In this document: one piece after another, positions 30,809 to 38,980 of the stretch
How positions within the stretch are numbered: position 1 is the first letter of the stretch
How the letters are laid out: each line of letters opens with the position of its first letter
Translations under genes and position numbers: made by a program
Notes under the pieces: generated by a model
The model's database searches: none
Told to the model about the DNA's origin: nothing
The model's input: the letters and a program-made list of their open reading frames with translations, nothing else
Assembly: GCA_964574935.1 (NCBI GenBank)
Contig: CAZNOZ010000005.1
Span: forward strand, 24,104 to 88,103
DNA length: 64,000 bases
From: JBBECE01 sp964574935
GTDB lineage: Bacteria > Pseudomonadota > Alphaproteobacteria > Rhizobiales > Devosiaceae
Direction: 5' to 3'

Positions 30809-33648
30809 TCGGCTGCTTCCCTGAAGGGCTCGAGCGGCGGGCAGGTGCACACCAGGTTGCGGTCACCATAGGCGTTGTCGACCCGGTTGACGGGCGGCAG
30901 ATACTTGTCCGCATCGGAGGGCTCGGTCGCGATGGCGTCGGCACGGGTGTAGGGGCGATCCCAGTCCGGCGCGGTGAGATCGGCAAGGGTGTGGGGGGCG
31001 CCGCGCAGGACGCTTCGTTCGACCTCGACCGCGCCGGATTCGATCTCGGCAATCTCGGCGCGGATCGCCACCATGGCGGCAACGAACCGGTCGAGTTCGC
31101 GCCTGGGTTCGGATTCGGTCGGCTCGATCATCAGCGTGCCGGGCACCGGAAAGCTCATTGTGGGGGCGTGAAAGCCAAAGTCGATCAGCCGCTTGGCGAT
31201 GTCATCGACGGTGACGCCGGTGGTTTCTTTCAGGGGGCGTGGATCGATGATGCACTCATGGGCCACCCGGCCCCGGCGGTTGCGATAGAGCACCGGAAAA
31301 TGCTCTTCGAGCCGGCCGGCGAGGTAATTGGCGCTCAACAGCGCGATCTGGCTGGCGCGCTTGAGTCCCTGGGCGCCCATCATCAGGATGTAAGCGTAGG
31401 AAATCGGCAAAACGCCCGCCGATCCGAACGGTGCGGCGGCCACAGCCCCTGCCTCGCCGGTTCTCGGATCCGTCGGCAGGAACGGGGCCAGATGCGACTT
31501 GACGCCGATCGGGCCGACGCCGGGTCCGCCACCGCCATGGGGAATGGCGAACGTTTTGTGCAGATTGAGATGGGAGACGTCGGCGCCGTAGTCGCCGGGC
31601 CGGGCGAGCCCCACCTGGGCGTTGAGGTTGGCCCCGTCGAGATAGACCTGGCCACCGTTGGCATGGACGATGTCGCACACGCGGCGGATGTCTTCCTCGA
31701 AGACACCGTGGGTGGAAGGGTAGGTCACCATGATCGCGGCCAGGCGGTCCGCGTTGGCCGCGGCCTTCGCTTCGAGATCGGCGATGTCGATGTTGCCGCC
31801 GGCGTCGGTGGCGACGACTTTCACCTCGAGCCCCGCCATATGGGCGGAAGCCGGGTTGGTGCCGTGGGCGGAGGCGGGAATCAGACACAGATCGCGGCGC
31901 GCCTGATTGCGGCTGGCATGATACCGGCGGATGGCCATCAGGCCCGCGAACTCGCCCTGGGCGCCTGAATTCGGCTGCAAGGATACCGCCTCGAAGCCGG
32001 TGATCTCGCACAGCATCTTTTCGAGCCCGTCGATGAGCCTTGCGTAGCCCTTCGCCTGGTCGGCGGGGGCAAACGGGTGCAATTCGGCAAAGCCGCGCCA
32101 GGAAACCGGCAGCATCGCGGCGGCGGCGTTGAGCTTCATGGTGCACGAGCCGAGCGGGATCATCGTCCGGTCGAGCCCCAGGTCCCGGTCGGCGAGCCTG
32201 CGCATGTAGCGCATCAGCTCGGTTTCCGAGCGATGGCGGTTGAAGACCGGGTGGGTCATGAACTCCGAGCGCCGCGCGAGGTTTGTTGGCAGACCTTCCG
32301 GCGCGTCCGGTTCGACGGCGGCGTAGTCCAGATTGCCGCCGAAGGCCCGCCAGAGGGTCTCGACGGTGGCGTCGGTTGAGGTCTCGTCGAGGGCGACGCC
32401 GATCCGGCCGTCACCGAAATCCCTCAGGTTGATCCCGGCGGCCCGGGCCCGGGCGAGGATTTGCCTGGCGCCATCGCCGGCGTCCACTGTCAGGGTGTCG
32501 AAGAAGCTCGCATTGACCGGCGGCACCCCGATCTGACGCAGGCCGGCGGCGAGCGCCGCGGTCCGCCGATGGATTTGGGAGGCCATGGCGCGCAGCCCCT
32601 CGGCGCCGTGATAGACCGCGTACATCGAGGCGATCACCGCCGGAAGCACCTGGGCAGTGCAGATGTTCGAGGTCGCCTTGTCGCGACGGATATGCTGCTC
32701 ACGGGTTTGCAGCGCCAGCCGGTAGGCGGTCCGCCCGCGCGCATCGACGCTGACGCCCACCAGCCGGCCGGGGAGCGCCCGCACGAGCCTTTCGCGGCAC
32801 GCAATGTAGGCGGCGTGCGGGCCGCCGAATCCCATCGGCACCCCGAGACGCTGTGAGGAGCCCAGGACAATGTCGGCCCCCAGTTCTCCCGGCGGGGCGA
32901 GAAGCGCCAGCGCCAGCGGATCGGCGGCCACGCAACCGACAGCTCCGGCGGCGGCGAGCGCGGCCAGGATCGGTCCCAGGTCGCGAATGCGTCCGGTGGT
33001 GTCGGGATACTGCAACAGGGCTCCGAACACGGCGCTGGGATCGAGGTCGGACTGCGGATCGCCGGTGACGATCGTCCAGCCCATCGGCTCGGCGCGGGTC
33101 CGCAGCACCGCAAGGGTCTGTGGATGGCAGTGAGCATCGGCGAAAAAGGTCGTGGAAGCGACCCTTGTCGCGCGCCGGGCCATCGCCATGGCCTCGGCGG
33201 CGGCGGTCGCTTCGTCGAGCAGGGACGCATTGGCGAGATCAAGCCCGGCGAGATCGGCCATCGCGGTCTGGAAATTGACCAGCGCTTCCAGCCGTCCCTG
33301 GCTGATTTCGGGCTGGTAGGGGGTGTAGGCGGTGTACCAGGCCGGGTTCTCGAGGATGTTGCGTTCGATGACCGCGGGCAGAACGGTCCCGTGATAGCCT
33401 TGCCCGATGAGCGAGGTGTAGACCTGATTGGCCTGCTCCAATTCGCGCAGGGCGGACAATGCCTCGGCCTCGCTGCTGGCTGGCGCGAGGGCCAACGGCG
33501 CCGACAGGCGAATGGAGGCAGGCAGCGCTTCGTCGACCAGCGCGTCGATGCTTGGACAGCCGATGGCGGCGAGCATGTCCGCGATGTCACCGGCATCGGG
33601 CCCGATATGGCGATCGGCGAAATTCGCGGCGCGGTCGGTGGATTTCAC
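30805..33648 (-). CDS. gcvP: glycine dehydrogenase, P-protein (GcvP)
   Basis: Pyridoxal-phosphate decarboxylase of the glycine cleavage complex; releases CO2 and passes the aminomethyl group to lipoyl-GcvH. The 947-residue one-chain form, in which the N-terminal half (FADRHIGPDAGDIADML, YTAYTPYQPEISQGRLE) and the C-terminal half are joined. The PLP lysine is in HLNLHKTFAIPHGGGGPG in the second half, and GSCTMKLNAAAAMLPVSW is present. It follows gcvH by 17 bases and overlaps gckA by GTGA. No anomalies seen. Confidence 0.97.
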   Translation of the reverse strand: MKSTDRAANFADRHIGPDAGDIADMLAAIGCPSIDALVDEALPASIRLSAPLALAPASSEAEALSALRELEQANQVYTSLIGQGYHGTVLPAVIERNILENPAWYTAYTPYQPEISQGRLEALVNFQTAMADLAGLDLANASLLDEATAAAEAMAMARRATRVASTTFFADAHCHPQTLAVLRTRAEPMGWTIVTGDPQSDLDPSAVFGALLQYPDTTGRIRDLGPILAALAAAGAVGCVAADPLALALLAPPGELGADIVLGSSQRLGVPMGFGGPHAAYIACRERLVRALPGRLVGVSVDARGRTAYRLALQTREQHIRRDKATSNICTAQVLPAVIASMYAVYHGAEGLRAMASQIHRRTAALAAGLRQIGVPPVNASFFDTLTVDAGDGARQILARARAAGINLRDFGDGRIGVALDETSTDATVETLWRAFGGNLDYAAVEPDAPEGLPTNLARRSEFMTHPVFNRHRSETELMRYMRRLADRDLGLDRTMIPLGSCTMKLNAAAAMLPVSWRGFAELHPFAPADQAKGYARLIDGLEKMLCEITGFEAVSLQPNSGAQGEFAGLMAIRRYHASRNQARRDLCLIPASAHGTNPASAHMAGLEVKVVATDAGGNIDIADLEAKAAANADRLAAIMVTYPSTHGVFEEDIRRVCDIVHANGGQVYLDGANLNAQVGLARPGDYGADVSHLNLHKTFAIPHGGGGPGVGPIGVKSHLAPFLPTDPRTGEAGAVAAAPFGSAGVLPISYAYILMMGAQGLKRASQIALLSANYLAGRLEEHFPVLYRNRRGRVAHECIIDPRPLKETTGVTVDDIAKRLIDFGFHAPTMSFPVPGTLMIEPTESEPRRELDRFVAAMVAIRAEIAEIESGAVEVERSVLRGAPHTLADLTAPDWDRPYTRADAIATEPSDADKYLPPVNRVDNAYGDRNLVCTCPPLEPFREAAE

Positions 33649-33665
33649 GGCAGGGCCTCCGACAA

Positions 33666-34031
33666 CTACGCTGTGAGCTTTCGATAGGACTCGGCGTCGA
33701 GCAGGCCGTCCATATCGGCGGTGTCGGAGAGCCGGAGCCTGAGGAACCAGGCGCCGGATTCGGGGTCGGCGTTGACCAGTGAGGGATCCTTGACGATGGC
33801 GGCGTTGGTTTCGGTCACTTCACCGCCGACCGGTGCATAGACGTCCGAGGCGACCTTGACGCTCTCGACGACGCCAACCGCCTCGCCCTTGCTGACCTGC
33901 CGGCCGACCTCGGGGAGCTCGACGAACACCACATCGCCGAGCTGGTCCTGCGCGTACGACGTGATCCCGACGGTGGCGATCCCGTCGGCGAGGGTGATCC
34001 ACTCATGGTCCGTGGTGTATTTGGTGTGCAT
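33666..34031 (-). CDS. gcvH: glycine cleavage system H protein (GcvH)
   Basis: 121-residue lipoyl carrier that shuttles the aminomethyl group between GcvP, GcvT and the L-protein. The lipoylated lysine is Lys59 in VVESVKVASDVYAP; the N-terminus YTTDHEWI and the C-terminal SYRKLTA are typical. It lies 12 bases downstream of gcvT and 17 upstream of gcvP in the same operon. Confidence 0.97.
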   Translation of the reverse strand: MHTKYTTDHEWITLADGIATVGITSYAQDQLGDVVFVELPEVGRQVSKGEAVGVVESVKVASDVYAPVGGEVTETNAAIVKDPSLVNADPESGAWFLRLRLSDTADMDGLLDAESYRKLTA

Positions 34032-34043
34032 CGACAGCGGGTC

Positions 34044-35213
34044 CTATTCGGACGTGTTGCGTTTGTAGTGCGTGGGCACGAAAGGCATCGGCGCCACCGA
34101 GAGCGGTCGCCGTGTGCCCCTGACTTCCGCGACCAGCGCCGTGCCGTTGGCGCTCAGGGGCGCCGTGACATAGCCCATCGCCACCGGCACGTTGAGCGAC
34201 GGGCTGAGGGTGCCGGAGGTAACGTAGCCAACCGCGCGCTCAGAAGTACGGTCCTCGAAAAGCGGGGTCCCCGGGCGGATCGGTGCCGCCCCCTCGGGAT
34301 ACAGACCCACGCGCTTGCGCAGCGGTCCGTGGGCGAGTTCGCGGCGAATGACCGCGGCGCCGGGAAAACCGCCCTCGTCACGGCGGCGGCCGTCGATCGA
34401 CCAGCCGAGAGACGCTTCGACGGGGGTCGTGGTGGTGGAAATGTCGGCGCCGTACAGACACAGGCCGGCTTCCAGCCGCAGTGAGTCGCGGGCGCCCAGC
34501 CCGGCCGGCATGACCCGATGATCGGCGGTGAGGCGGCGCCAGATGTGGGCGGACCGGCTGGCGAGCACCGATATCTCGAAGCCATCCTCGCCGGTATAGC
34601 CCGATCGCGAAACCATCGTCGGCACCGCGTCGATCTCCACCATGGCCACGTCCAGGAACGACATCGCGCTGACCGCCGGGGCGAGATCGCTCAGCACCAA
34701 CTCGGCGGCGGGGCCCTGAAGGGCGATCATGGCCATGTCGTCAAGCGGTTTGACAGCGACTTCGTCGGGAACCTTGGTGGCAATGCGGGTGAAGTCGAAG
34801 TGCTTTCGGGCGGCGTTGACGACCAGGTGCAGGCGCCAGTCTCCTCCCTCCTCGATCGGCGGGCGCGACACCATCAAGTCGTCGATGATGCCGCCGTCGT
34901 CGGTCGTCAGTTGGGTGTAGCGCTGGCGGCCGGGCGGCAGCCCCACGATATCGGCGGGCACCAGCGTCTCCAGGGCCACGGCCACGGTCTCGAAGTCGGG
35001 GCCGGCGAGTTCGGCCTGCCCCATGTGAGAGACGTCGAACAGCGCGGCCGCCTGGCGGCAATGCAAATGCTCCTTGAGAACCCCCGGCGCGTAGTGCAGC
35101 GGCATGTGGTAGCCGGCGAACTCGACCATGCGCGCGCCGGCGGCGACGTGCGCGTCATAGAGCGGCGTGCGGTTGGAGGCGGTGCTGGGCTGGGCTGTAT
35201 CGGTTTCGGCCAT
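34044..35213 (-). CDS. gcvT: aminomethyltransferase, T-protein (GcvT)
   Basis: Transfers the methylene group from GcvH to tetrahydrofolate, releasing ammonia. ATG 35213 gives 389 residues. The open frame upstream passes through the glycine riboswitch and is not translated. Blocks: TPLYDAHVAAGARMVEFAGYHMP (21-43, in pieces), ALFDVSHMGQ near 65, YTQLTTDDGGIIDDLMV near 99 and SGYTGEDGFEISV near 200. First gene of gcvT-gcvH-gcvP-gckA. Expression should be switched on by glycine through the leader at 35262-35427. Confidence 0.96.
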   Translation of the reverse strand: MAETDTAQPSTASNRTPLYDAHVAAGARMVEFAGYHMPLHYAPGVLKEHLHCRQAAALFDVSHMGQAELAGPDFETVAVALETLVPADIVGLPPGRQRYTQLTTDDGGIIDDLMVSRPPIEEGGDWRLHLVVNAARKHFDFTRIATKVPDEVAVKPLDDMAMIALQGPAAELVLSDLAPAVSAMSFLDVAMVEIDAVPTMVSRSGYTGEDGFEISVLASRSAHIWRRLTADHRVMPAGLGARDSLRLEAGLCLYGADISTTTTPVEASLGWSIDGRRRDEGGFPGAAVIRRELAHGPLRKRVGLYPEGAAPIRPGTPLFEDRTSERAVGYVTSGTLSPSLNVPVAMGYVTAPLSANGTALVAEVRGTRRPLSVAPMPFVPTHYKRNTSE

Positions 35214-35261
35214 CGGCGATCTTTCCGGCCTGGCTCCGGCGGCACCGGTTTCCTGGCTGAT

Positions 35262-35427
35262 CGCCCCGTCTGTATTCTTGCCTGAGAGAATTACCCCTTC
35301 GGCGGGCGCGGGTGCGCCTCTTTCCAGACGTTGGTTGGCGGTGCCGCGGTCCTTTTGCCTGAGAGTTTCCGGGGCGGTTGCTCCTTCGGCGCCGGCAAGG
35401 CTGGCCGGTCTCTCCCGCAGGCTCCGC
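35262..35427 (-). promoter_or_regulatory. tandem glycine riboswitch upstream of gcvT
   Basis: Two glycine aptamers in series on the minus strand. Aptamer 1 (about 35427-35345): GGGAGAG, GCCGAAGGAGCAA, ACTCTCAGGCAAAAGGACC. Aptamer 2 (about 35335-35264): AAAGAGGC, GCCGAAGGGGTAA, CTCTCAGGCAA, ACAGACGGGG. These are the conserved glycine-riboswitch boxes, each aptamer complete. The structure ends about 50 bases before the gcvT ATG. An ON switch for glycine cleavage is the established behaviour of such tandem elements. Confidence 0.96.
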
Positions 35428-35575
35428 GGCGATACTGGTTTGCCGCGCGACGCTCTGTCAAGGCTGGCGGACGGATCGCGGCGTTTGTCACCAGATTGCC
35501 TGACCAACCGCAAATGGACGGGGATAGGCGCCTTCCTCACGGTAGAAAAAACCCGCCGTCGTGACTATCTAAGCC

Positions 35576-36307
35576 GTGCCGTGCGCCAGGGGCGCGATCG
35601 CACTCGCGCACCGCGAGATCGGCCCGTACGTGCCCCGACGCAAGCCGCCGCAAGGGAGCTTCGCCCTGCCCGAGTTGATTTCAGTCGAAGTAGTGACGGC
35701 GTTCGTGCAGGTGGTGCTGATCGACGTGGCGCTTGCCGGCGACAACGCCATCGTGATCGCGTTGGCCGCGCGCGGGCTGCCGCAAGCCCAGAGGGGCAAG
35801 GCGATTTTCGTCGGCATTGCGGCGGCGACGGTGCTCAGAATCGGGTTCGCACTGGTGACGGTGCAGTTGCTCAACGTGGTCGGGCTGTTGCTGGCGGGCG
35901 GGCTCCTGCTGCTTTGGGTGTGCTGGAAGATGTGGCGCGAGCTGCATCCGGCACGGGCGTACTCCCAGGACGGCACAAGGCAGACGGTGCCGGCGGCGGC
36001 GGCGCCGCCCACCAAGACCTTCGGGCAGGCCGCCTTGCAGATCATTCTCGCCGATGTCTCGATGTCGCTGGACAACGTGCTGGCAGTCGCCGGGGCGGCC
36101 CGCGAACACCCCGCGGTGCTGGTGTTCGGGCTGTTTCTGTCGGTGGCGCTGATGGGATTTGCGGCGGTGCTCATCTCCCGTTTCCTGGAGCGCTACCGCT
36201 GGATCGCCTATCTGGGCCTGGCCGTCGTTCTCTACGTGGCGCTGGAGATGATCTACGCCGGCAGCACCCAGGTCTGGCCGATGGTGGAGCGGGCGATGGC
36301 CGGCTAG
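35576..36307 (+). CDS. TerC-family integral membrane protein
   Basis: Up to 243 residues, with about seven membrane helices. The TerC core starts at ELISVEVVTAFVQVVLIDVALAGDNAIVIALA; its acidic intramembrane motifs GDNAIVIALAAR and, in the second half, DVSMSLDNVLAVAGAA define the family (metal export, manganese homeostasis). The true start is uncertain: ATG-like start at 35576, GTG 35630 or a later non-ATG codon would all include the core, and the first 30 residues are not membrane-like. It is divergent from the glycine-riboswitch leader and shares a CTAG double stop with the aldo/keto reductase gene. Confidence 0.85.
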   Translation: MPCARGAIALAHREIGPYVPRRKPPQGSFALPELISVEVVTAFVQVVLIDVALAGDNAIVIALAARGLPQAQRGKAIFVGIAAATVLRIGFALVTVQLLNVVGLLLAGGLLLLWVCWKMWRELHPARAYSQDGTRQTVPAAAAPPTKTFGQAALQIILADVSMSLDNVLAVAGAAREHPAVLVFGLFLSVALMGFAAVLISRFLERYRWIAYLGLAVVLYVALEMIYAGSTQVWPMVERAMAG

Positions 36308-37248
36308 TCGCCCGCTTCGTCGAGCTGGCGCATCTGTTCGTCGGTCAGGGTGAGATCGGCGGCGTCGAGATTTTCCGAAAGCTGCTCGATCGTGCTGCCG
36401 GCCACCAAAGGCATGGCGTTCGGCGTCTGCATCACCCACGCCAGCACCACCTGAAAGGGCTGGGCGCCGGTTTGCTCCGCCACTTCGTGGAGCGAGTGCA
36501 GACGACGGCGGCCGTCTTCCGTGTCGTATTGCTCGGGGACGGGACGGTCTTCGCGGCCGGTGTAGACCCCGGCCAGCCCCACCGAGTAGGCGATGATCGC
36601 GAGGCCCTCGGACTGGCAATGGTCGACCATCTCGGCGCTCAGCACCACCTGCCCGCCGAAGTCGGCGTTGTATTTGGGCCGCAGATAGGTGTGCCGCTGC
36701 TGCAGCGCCTGGAACTGGGGAAAGCCGTTGTCGCGCGCGACCTGATTGGCTTTGGCGAGCCGAAAGGAACCGTAGTTGCTCGCTCCGATCGCCCGGACCT
36801 TGCCGGCGGCGACCAGGTCGGCGAAGGCGCCCATGGTTTCCTCCAGGGGCGTGTCGCGATCGTCGACATGGGCAAAGTAGAGATCGATGGTGTCGATCCC
36901 CAGGCGTTTGAGGGACTTGTCGCACTCATCGGCGATCAATTGCCGCGTCAGACCGGTGGGAACATCCGAATAGCCAAACCCCACCTTTGAGGCGATCACC
37001 ACCTCGTCGCGATTGCCCCGGGCGGCCAGCCATTCCCCGAGCACGGTCTCGCTTTCGCCGCCGCGCCACTGCGAGCCGGTCCAGTGCGCGTAGATGTTGG
37101 CGGTGTCGATGAAATCGCCACCGCGGTCGCGGTAGTAGTCCAGAAGCGCAAAGGACTCTTCGCGGGTCTGCCGGGTGCCCAGATACATGGCCCCGAGCGG
37201 CATGTTGCATACTTTCAGATCCGAATGGCCGATGGTGACGGTGCGCAT
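36304..37248 (-). CDS. aldo/keto reductase
   Basis: 314-residue NAD(P)H-dependent aldo/keto reductase. ATG 37248 is preceded by AAGAGGAAATC and gives MRTVTIGHSDLKVCNMPLGA; the longer frame upstream is not conserved-looking. The catalytic tetrad can be placed: Asp and Tyr in DFIDTANIYAHW, Lys in VIASKVGFG and His in LYFAHVDDRDTP. GASNYGSFRLA and the C-terminal QPFQVVLAWVMQTPNAMPLVAG are also typical. The substrate is unknown. Its stop overlaps that of the TerC gene. Confidence 0.9.
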   Translation of the reverse strand: MRTVTIGHSDLKVCNMPLGAMYLGTRQTREESFALLDYYRDRGGDFIDTANIYAHWTGSQWRGGESETVLGEWLAARGNRDEVVIASKVGFGYSDVPTGLTRQLIADECDKSLKRLGIDTIDLYFAHVDDRDTPLEETMGAFADLVAAGKVRAIGASNYGSFRLAKANQVARDNGFPQFQALQQRHTYLRPKYNADFGGQVVLSAEMVDHCQSEGLAIIAYSVGLAGVYTGREDRPVPEQYDTEDGRRRLHSLHEVAEQTGAQPFQVVLAWVMQTPNAMPLVAGSTIEQLSENLDAADLTLTDEQMRQLDEAGD

Positions 37249-37401
37249 GATTTCCTCTTGGCTGACGCGGGTCGGGTCGGGGCCGCAAAGCCCGGGCCGC
37301 ACGGCCAGTCTAGCGCCGCATGGCCGCTCGCCAAGCCCCATGCCGCGCAAATCGCGCGTCCCGTCGGACAAATGACGTGCATGGCGGCGGCCGGCGCCAG
37401 C

Positions 37402-38322
37402 TCAGCTTCCGCCCGCGGCGCGAAACGCTTCGAGGTCGGCGGCGGTCGGCATCGAGGGGCCGGCGCCGGAGCGGGTGACCGCGATGGCGGCGGCGGCGGT
37501 GGCGAATTCGAGGGCATCGGCGAGCGGAGCGCCGGAATCGAGTGCCGCGGCCATGGCGCCGCAGAAGCAATCCCCTGCCCCGGTGGTATCGATCGCCTCA
37601 ACCCGGCGGCCCGGGACCGTTCTGGTGTTATCGGTGGAGACCGCGAGAGCGCCTTCGGCGCCCAACGTCACCACGATCGTCTGGGCGGGACCGGCGATCA
37701 GGGTGCGGGCCGCCGACTCGATTGCCGGCATCGAAGCTGGAGCCTCGGCGAGGCTGCAATAGGTTGCGAGTTCCGTCTCGTTGACGATGACGATATCCGC
37801 CAAGGCCAGGATCGGGCCGGCATCGGCGCGGGCGGGGGCGGCGTTGAGAAGGCGCCGGCCCGACTGCGCCGGGGGGCTCCCGAAAAATGCCTCGACGGCC
37901 GCCGGCGGTACTTCGAGCTGGCTGAGATAGACCGCGTGGCCAGTCAGCAATTCAAGATCGGCGGGCTCGGGCGTGACGGCGTGGTTGGCGCCGGGGACCG
38001 TGACAATCAGGTTCTCGCCGTCCGGCGCCACGCAGATGTATGCCTGGCCGGTATCGGTGGCCTCGATCCGCCGGATGCCGGCAATCCCGACGCCGGATTG
38101 CCCAAGATAGTCGAGGAGCGTGTCGCCGAACTGGTCGGCGCCGACCGCGCCCAGCAATTCGGTGCGTGCACCGAGCCGAGCCGCGGCAATGGCCTGGTTG
38201 GCACCCTTGCCGCCGGGATGAGTGTGACGGGTCGCGCCGGAGACGGTCTCCCCCGGACGCGGGAGATGGAGCACTGCGAGCACGACGTCCATATTGATCG
38301 AGCCCAGGATGCATACGCTCAC
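37402..38322 (-). CDS. ribokinase-like carbohydrate kinase (PfkB family)
   Basis: 306-residue PfkB-family kinase. GTG 38322 with a GGGGAT site upstream gives VSVCILGSINMDVVLAV; the much longer open frame reads into the neighbouring esterase and dehydrogenase in a wrong frame. PfkB signature 1 is HPGGKGANQAIAAARLG near 38-54. Signature 2, with the catalytic Asp, is DTTGAGDCFCGAMAAAL near 250. The order of motifs and length fit ribokinase best, but other sugars are possible. No ribose transporter lies nearby. It is probably co-transcribed with the esterase gene 26 bases upstream. Confidence 0.88.
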   Translation of the reverse strand: MSVCILGSINMDVVLAVLHLPRPGETVSGATRHTHPGGKGANQAIAAARLGARTELLGAVGADQFGDTLLDYLGQSGVGIAGIRRIEATDTGQAYICVAPDGENLIVTVPGANHAVTPEPADLELLTGHAVYLSQLEVPPAAVEAFFGSPPAQSGRRLLNAAPARADAGPILALADIVIVNETELATYCSLAEAPASMPAIESAARTLIAGPAQTIVVTLGAEGALAVSTDNTRTVPGRRVEAIDTTGAGDCFCGAMAAALDSGAPLADALEFATAAAAIAVTRSGAGPSMPTAADLEAFRAAGGS

Positions 38323-38348
38323 GTCGGGATCCCCTTGTGCGGCGAGCC

Positions 38349-38972
38349 CTAGAGGCGGGCCCGCTCGATGAGCTGGCGGGCGCCGGCGATCTCGGCGTCG
38401 CTGACCCGGTGCGGGCGATCCTCGAACATCACCGAGGTCACCGCGGCGCCGGAGGCGTTCAGCCAGTCGACGGTTTCGCGGGCCCGCGACGGCGGCACCC
38501 ACTCGTCTATCTGCGAGGAGGCGTAGTAGGCCGGCATGCCGGCCAGTTCGGGCCGGGGCCGCCAGCGCGAACCCTCGGGACCGAGCAGACCACCGGTCCA
38601 TATGACCGCCGCCGCATAGTGGCGCGGATACCGGGTCAGGTATTCGCATGTCAGGCAGGCGCCCTGGGAAAATCCGCCGACCACGATCCGCGACTCGCTG
38701 ATCCCTTCGTCCATCAGGGCCGTCACCGCGCGCTCGTAGTGCGCGAGAGCGGCGGTCAGGTGCGGCTCGTTGTCGGCGGTCGGCGCCATGAAATAGTTCG
38801 GGTACCAGACCCCGCCGTCGGCCTTCAGCAGCACGAAGATCACAGAATCGAGCACCAGCGCTGCGGCGAGCGCCCGCATGTCGGCGGGCGAGCCGCCGCG
38901 GCCGTGGGCGAGCACAATCGCCATGTTCGGCTCGTTGCCGACGACAAGTCTTTCGGGTTCGGCCTCGTGCAT
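38349..38972 (-). CDS. carboxylesterase/phospholipase-type alpha/beta hydrolase
   Basis: 207-residue alpha/beta hydrolase of the phospholipase/carboxylesterase family. ATG 38972 was chosen. The nucleophile serine is in VGGFSQGACL near residue 97-106; the acid lies near ASSQIDEWVPP and the His near DRPHRVS. The oxyanion HG motif appears as LAHGRGGSPADM near 20-31. It lies 8 bases downstream of the aldehyde dehydrogenase gene and upstream of the kinase gene, suggesting one operon of about four genes with the garR-like reductase. Substrate unknown. Confidence 0.87.
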   Translation of the reverse strand: MHEAEPERLVVGNEPNMAIVLAHGRGGSPADMRALAAALVLDSVIFVLLKADGGVWYPNYFMAPTADNEPHLTAALAHYERAVTALMDEGISESRIVVGGFSQGACLTCEYLTRYPRHYAAAVIWTGGLLGPEGSRWRPRPELAGMPAYYASSQIDEWVPPSRARETVDWLNASGAAVTSVMFEDRPHRVSDAEIAGARQLIERARL

Positions 38973-38980
38973 CGTCCGGA

